A stretch of DNA of 64,000 nucleotides from Paraburkholderia sp. BL21I4N1. GTDB taxonomy: Bacteria > Pseudomonadota > Gammaproteobacteria > Burkholderiales > Burkholderiaceae. The position numbers and the translations under genes are program-made. Where the stretch lies: the NCBI RefSeq assembly GCF_002973525.1, contig NZ_PVEN01000022.1, positions 38,022 to 102,021 of the forward strand, written 5' to 3'. Within the stretch, counting starts at the first letter, position 1. Each line of letters opens with the position of its first letter. Positions 63,812 through 64,000 of the stretch are shown one piece after another. Under the pieces are notes generated by a model, which saw only the letters and a list, made by a program, of their open reading frames with translations, did not search any database and had not been told where the DNA came from.

Positions 63812-64000
63812 TGACCCGTCCTGAAATAAGTTGACACCTGATCCTGCGGGAAGAAGGAGAGTCAATTGGAAACGGGTTCGAAGCGAACGCAGCGTGATTA
63901 CACGTTGGCTTTTAAACTGTCGGTGGTCGAGCAGGTAGAAAAAGGCGAACTGAGCTACAAGGATGCCCAGCGTCGTTACGGGATACAGGGACGTTCGACC
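63812..64000 (+). mobile_element. IS3-family insertion sequence, left end (cut by window)
   Basis: A likely terminal repeat begins near 63812 (TGACCCGTCCTGAAATAAGT). Twenty-odd bases later the orfA reading frame begins. The rest lies beyond the window. Confidence 0.75.
63866..64000 (+). CDS. IS3-family transposase OrfA, N-terminal part
   Basis: Starts at TTG 63866 with AAGGAGA just before it. The 45 visible residues, ETGSKRTQRDYTLAFKLSVV and then EQVEKGELSYKDAQRRYGIQ, are a helix-turn-helix of the OrfA type. Intact as far as it goes, unlike the older IS3 remnant at 33203-34240. Confidence 0.8.
   Translation, partial: METGSKRTQRDYTLAFKLSVVEQVEKGELSYKDAQRRYGIQGRST

Overview
The window is chromosomal DNA from a high-GC betaproteobacterium, most likely Paraburkholderia or Burkholderia. 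It carries the replication-origin neighbourhood of a main chromosome (gyrB, dnaN, dnaA, then rpmH, rnpA, yidD, yidC, mnmE). The left edge has the fmt-def / dprA / topB block usual in Burkholderiaceae, and the codon use and protein sequences fit that family. I had only the sequence, so the genus is an inference.

Layout. 1-6084: end of fmt, def, divergent dprA, a thioredoxin-like gene and topB. 6150-18400: metabolic and regulatory genes: a LysR regulator, pckG, a D-2-hydroxyacid dehydrogenase with a perfect CRP-type palindrome upstream, a patatin lipase with a hotdog thioesterase, tRNA-Lys(CUU), a LysE exporter with its AraC regulator, an amino-acid binding protein, an aminotransferase, dbpA and a small zinc-ribbon protein. 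18480-21390: a Cd/Pb/Zn resistance pair, cadR and cadA, divergent around a clear MerR-type operator. 21480-28500: ethanolamine catabolism without a microcompartment (eutR-like regulator, aldehyde dehydrogenase plus DUF779 protein, eutC, eutB, permease eat), with a candidate sigma-54 promoter before the dehydrogenase. 28730-29600: an AraC/GyrI-fusion regulator.

29600-34250 is accessory DNA. Its centre is a retron: a sigma-70-like promoter, a 166-nt non-coding RNA with pairing a1/a2 ends and a correctly placed AGC branch motif, and a reverse transcriptase with a long N-terminal extension. Two consensus DnaA boxes lie upstream. Decayed genes (a DUF218 fragment, a frameshifted ORF, an IS3-family remnant) and a membrane protein follow.

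34250-50050 is a type VI secretion cargo island, all on the minus strand. In transcription order it has VgrG with a TTR-like and Ala/Gly-rich tail, an OB-fold lipid-free secreted protein, a second secreted protein, an Rhs toxin, its putative immunity protein (a duplicated Cys/His module), a PAAR protein, a second VgrG, a membrane-active candidate effector and two paralogous polytopic membrane proteins that look like its immunity proteins. The two vgrG genes share a 1.67-kb almost identical segment.

50300-62000 is the origin region: gyrB, dnaN and dnaA leftward; rpmH, rnpA, yidD, yidC and mnmE rightward. It is interrupted by two tandem paralogous HTH regulators whose promoters carry four copies of one 14-bp motif. 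Beyond mnmE lie a P4-type integrase that has lost its catalytic tyrosine, a 53-residue membrane peptide, and the start of an IS3-type insertion sequence cut by the window end.
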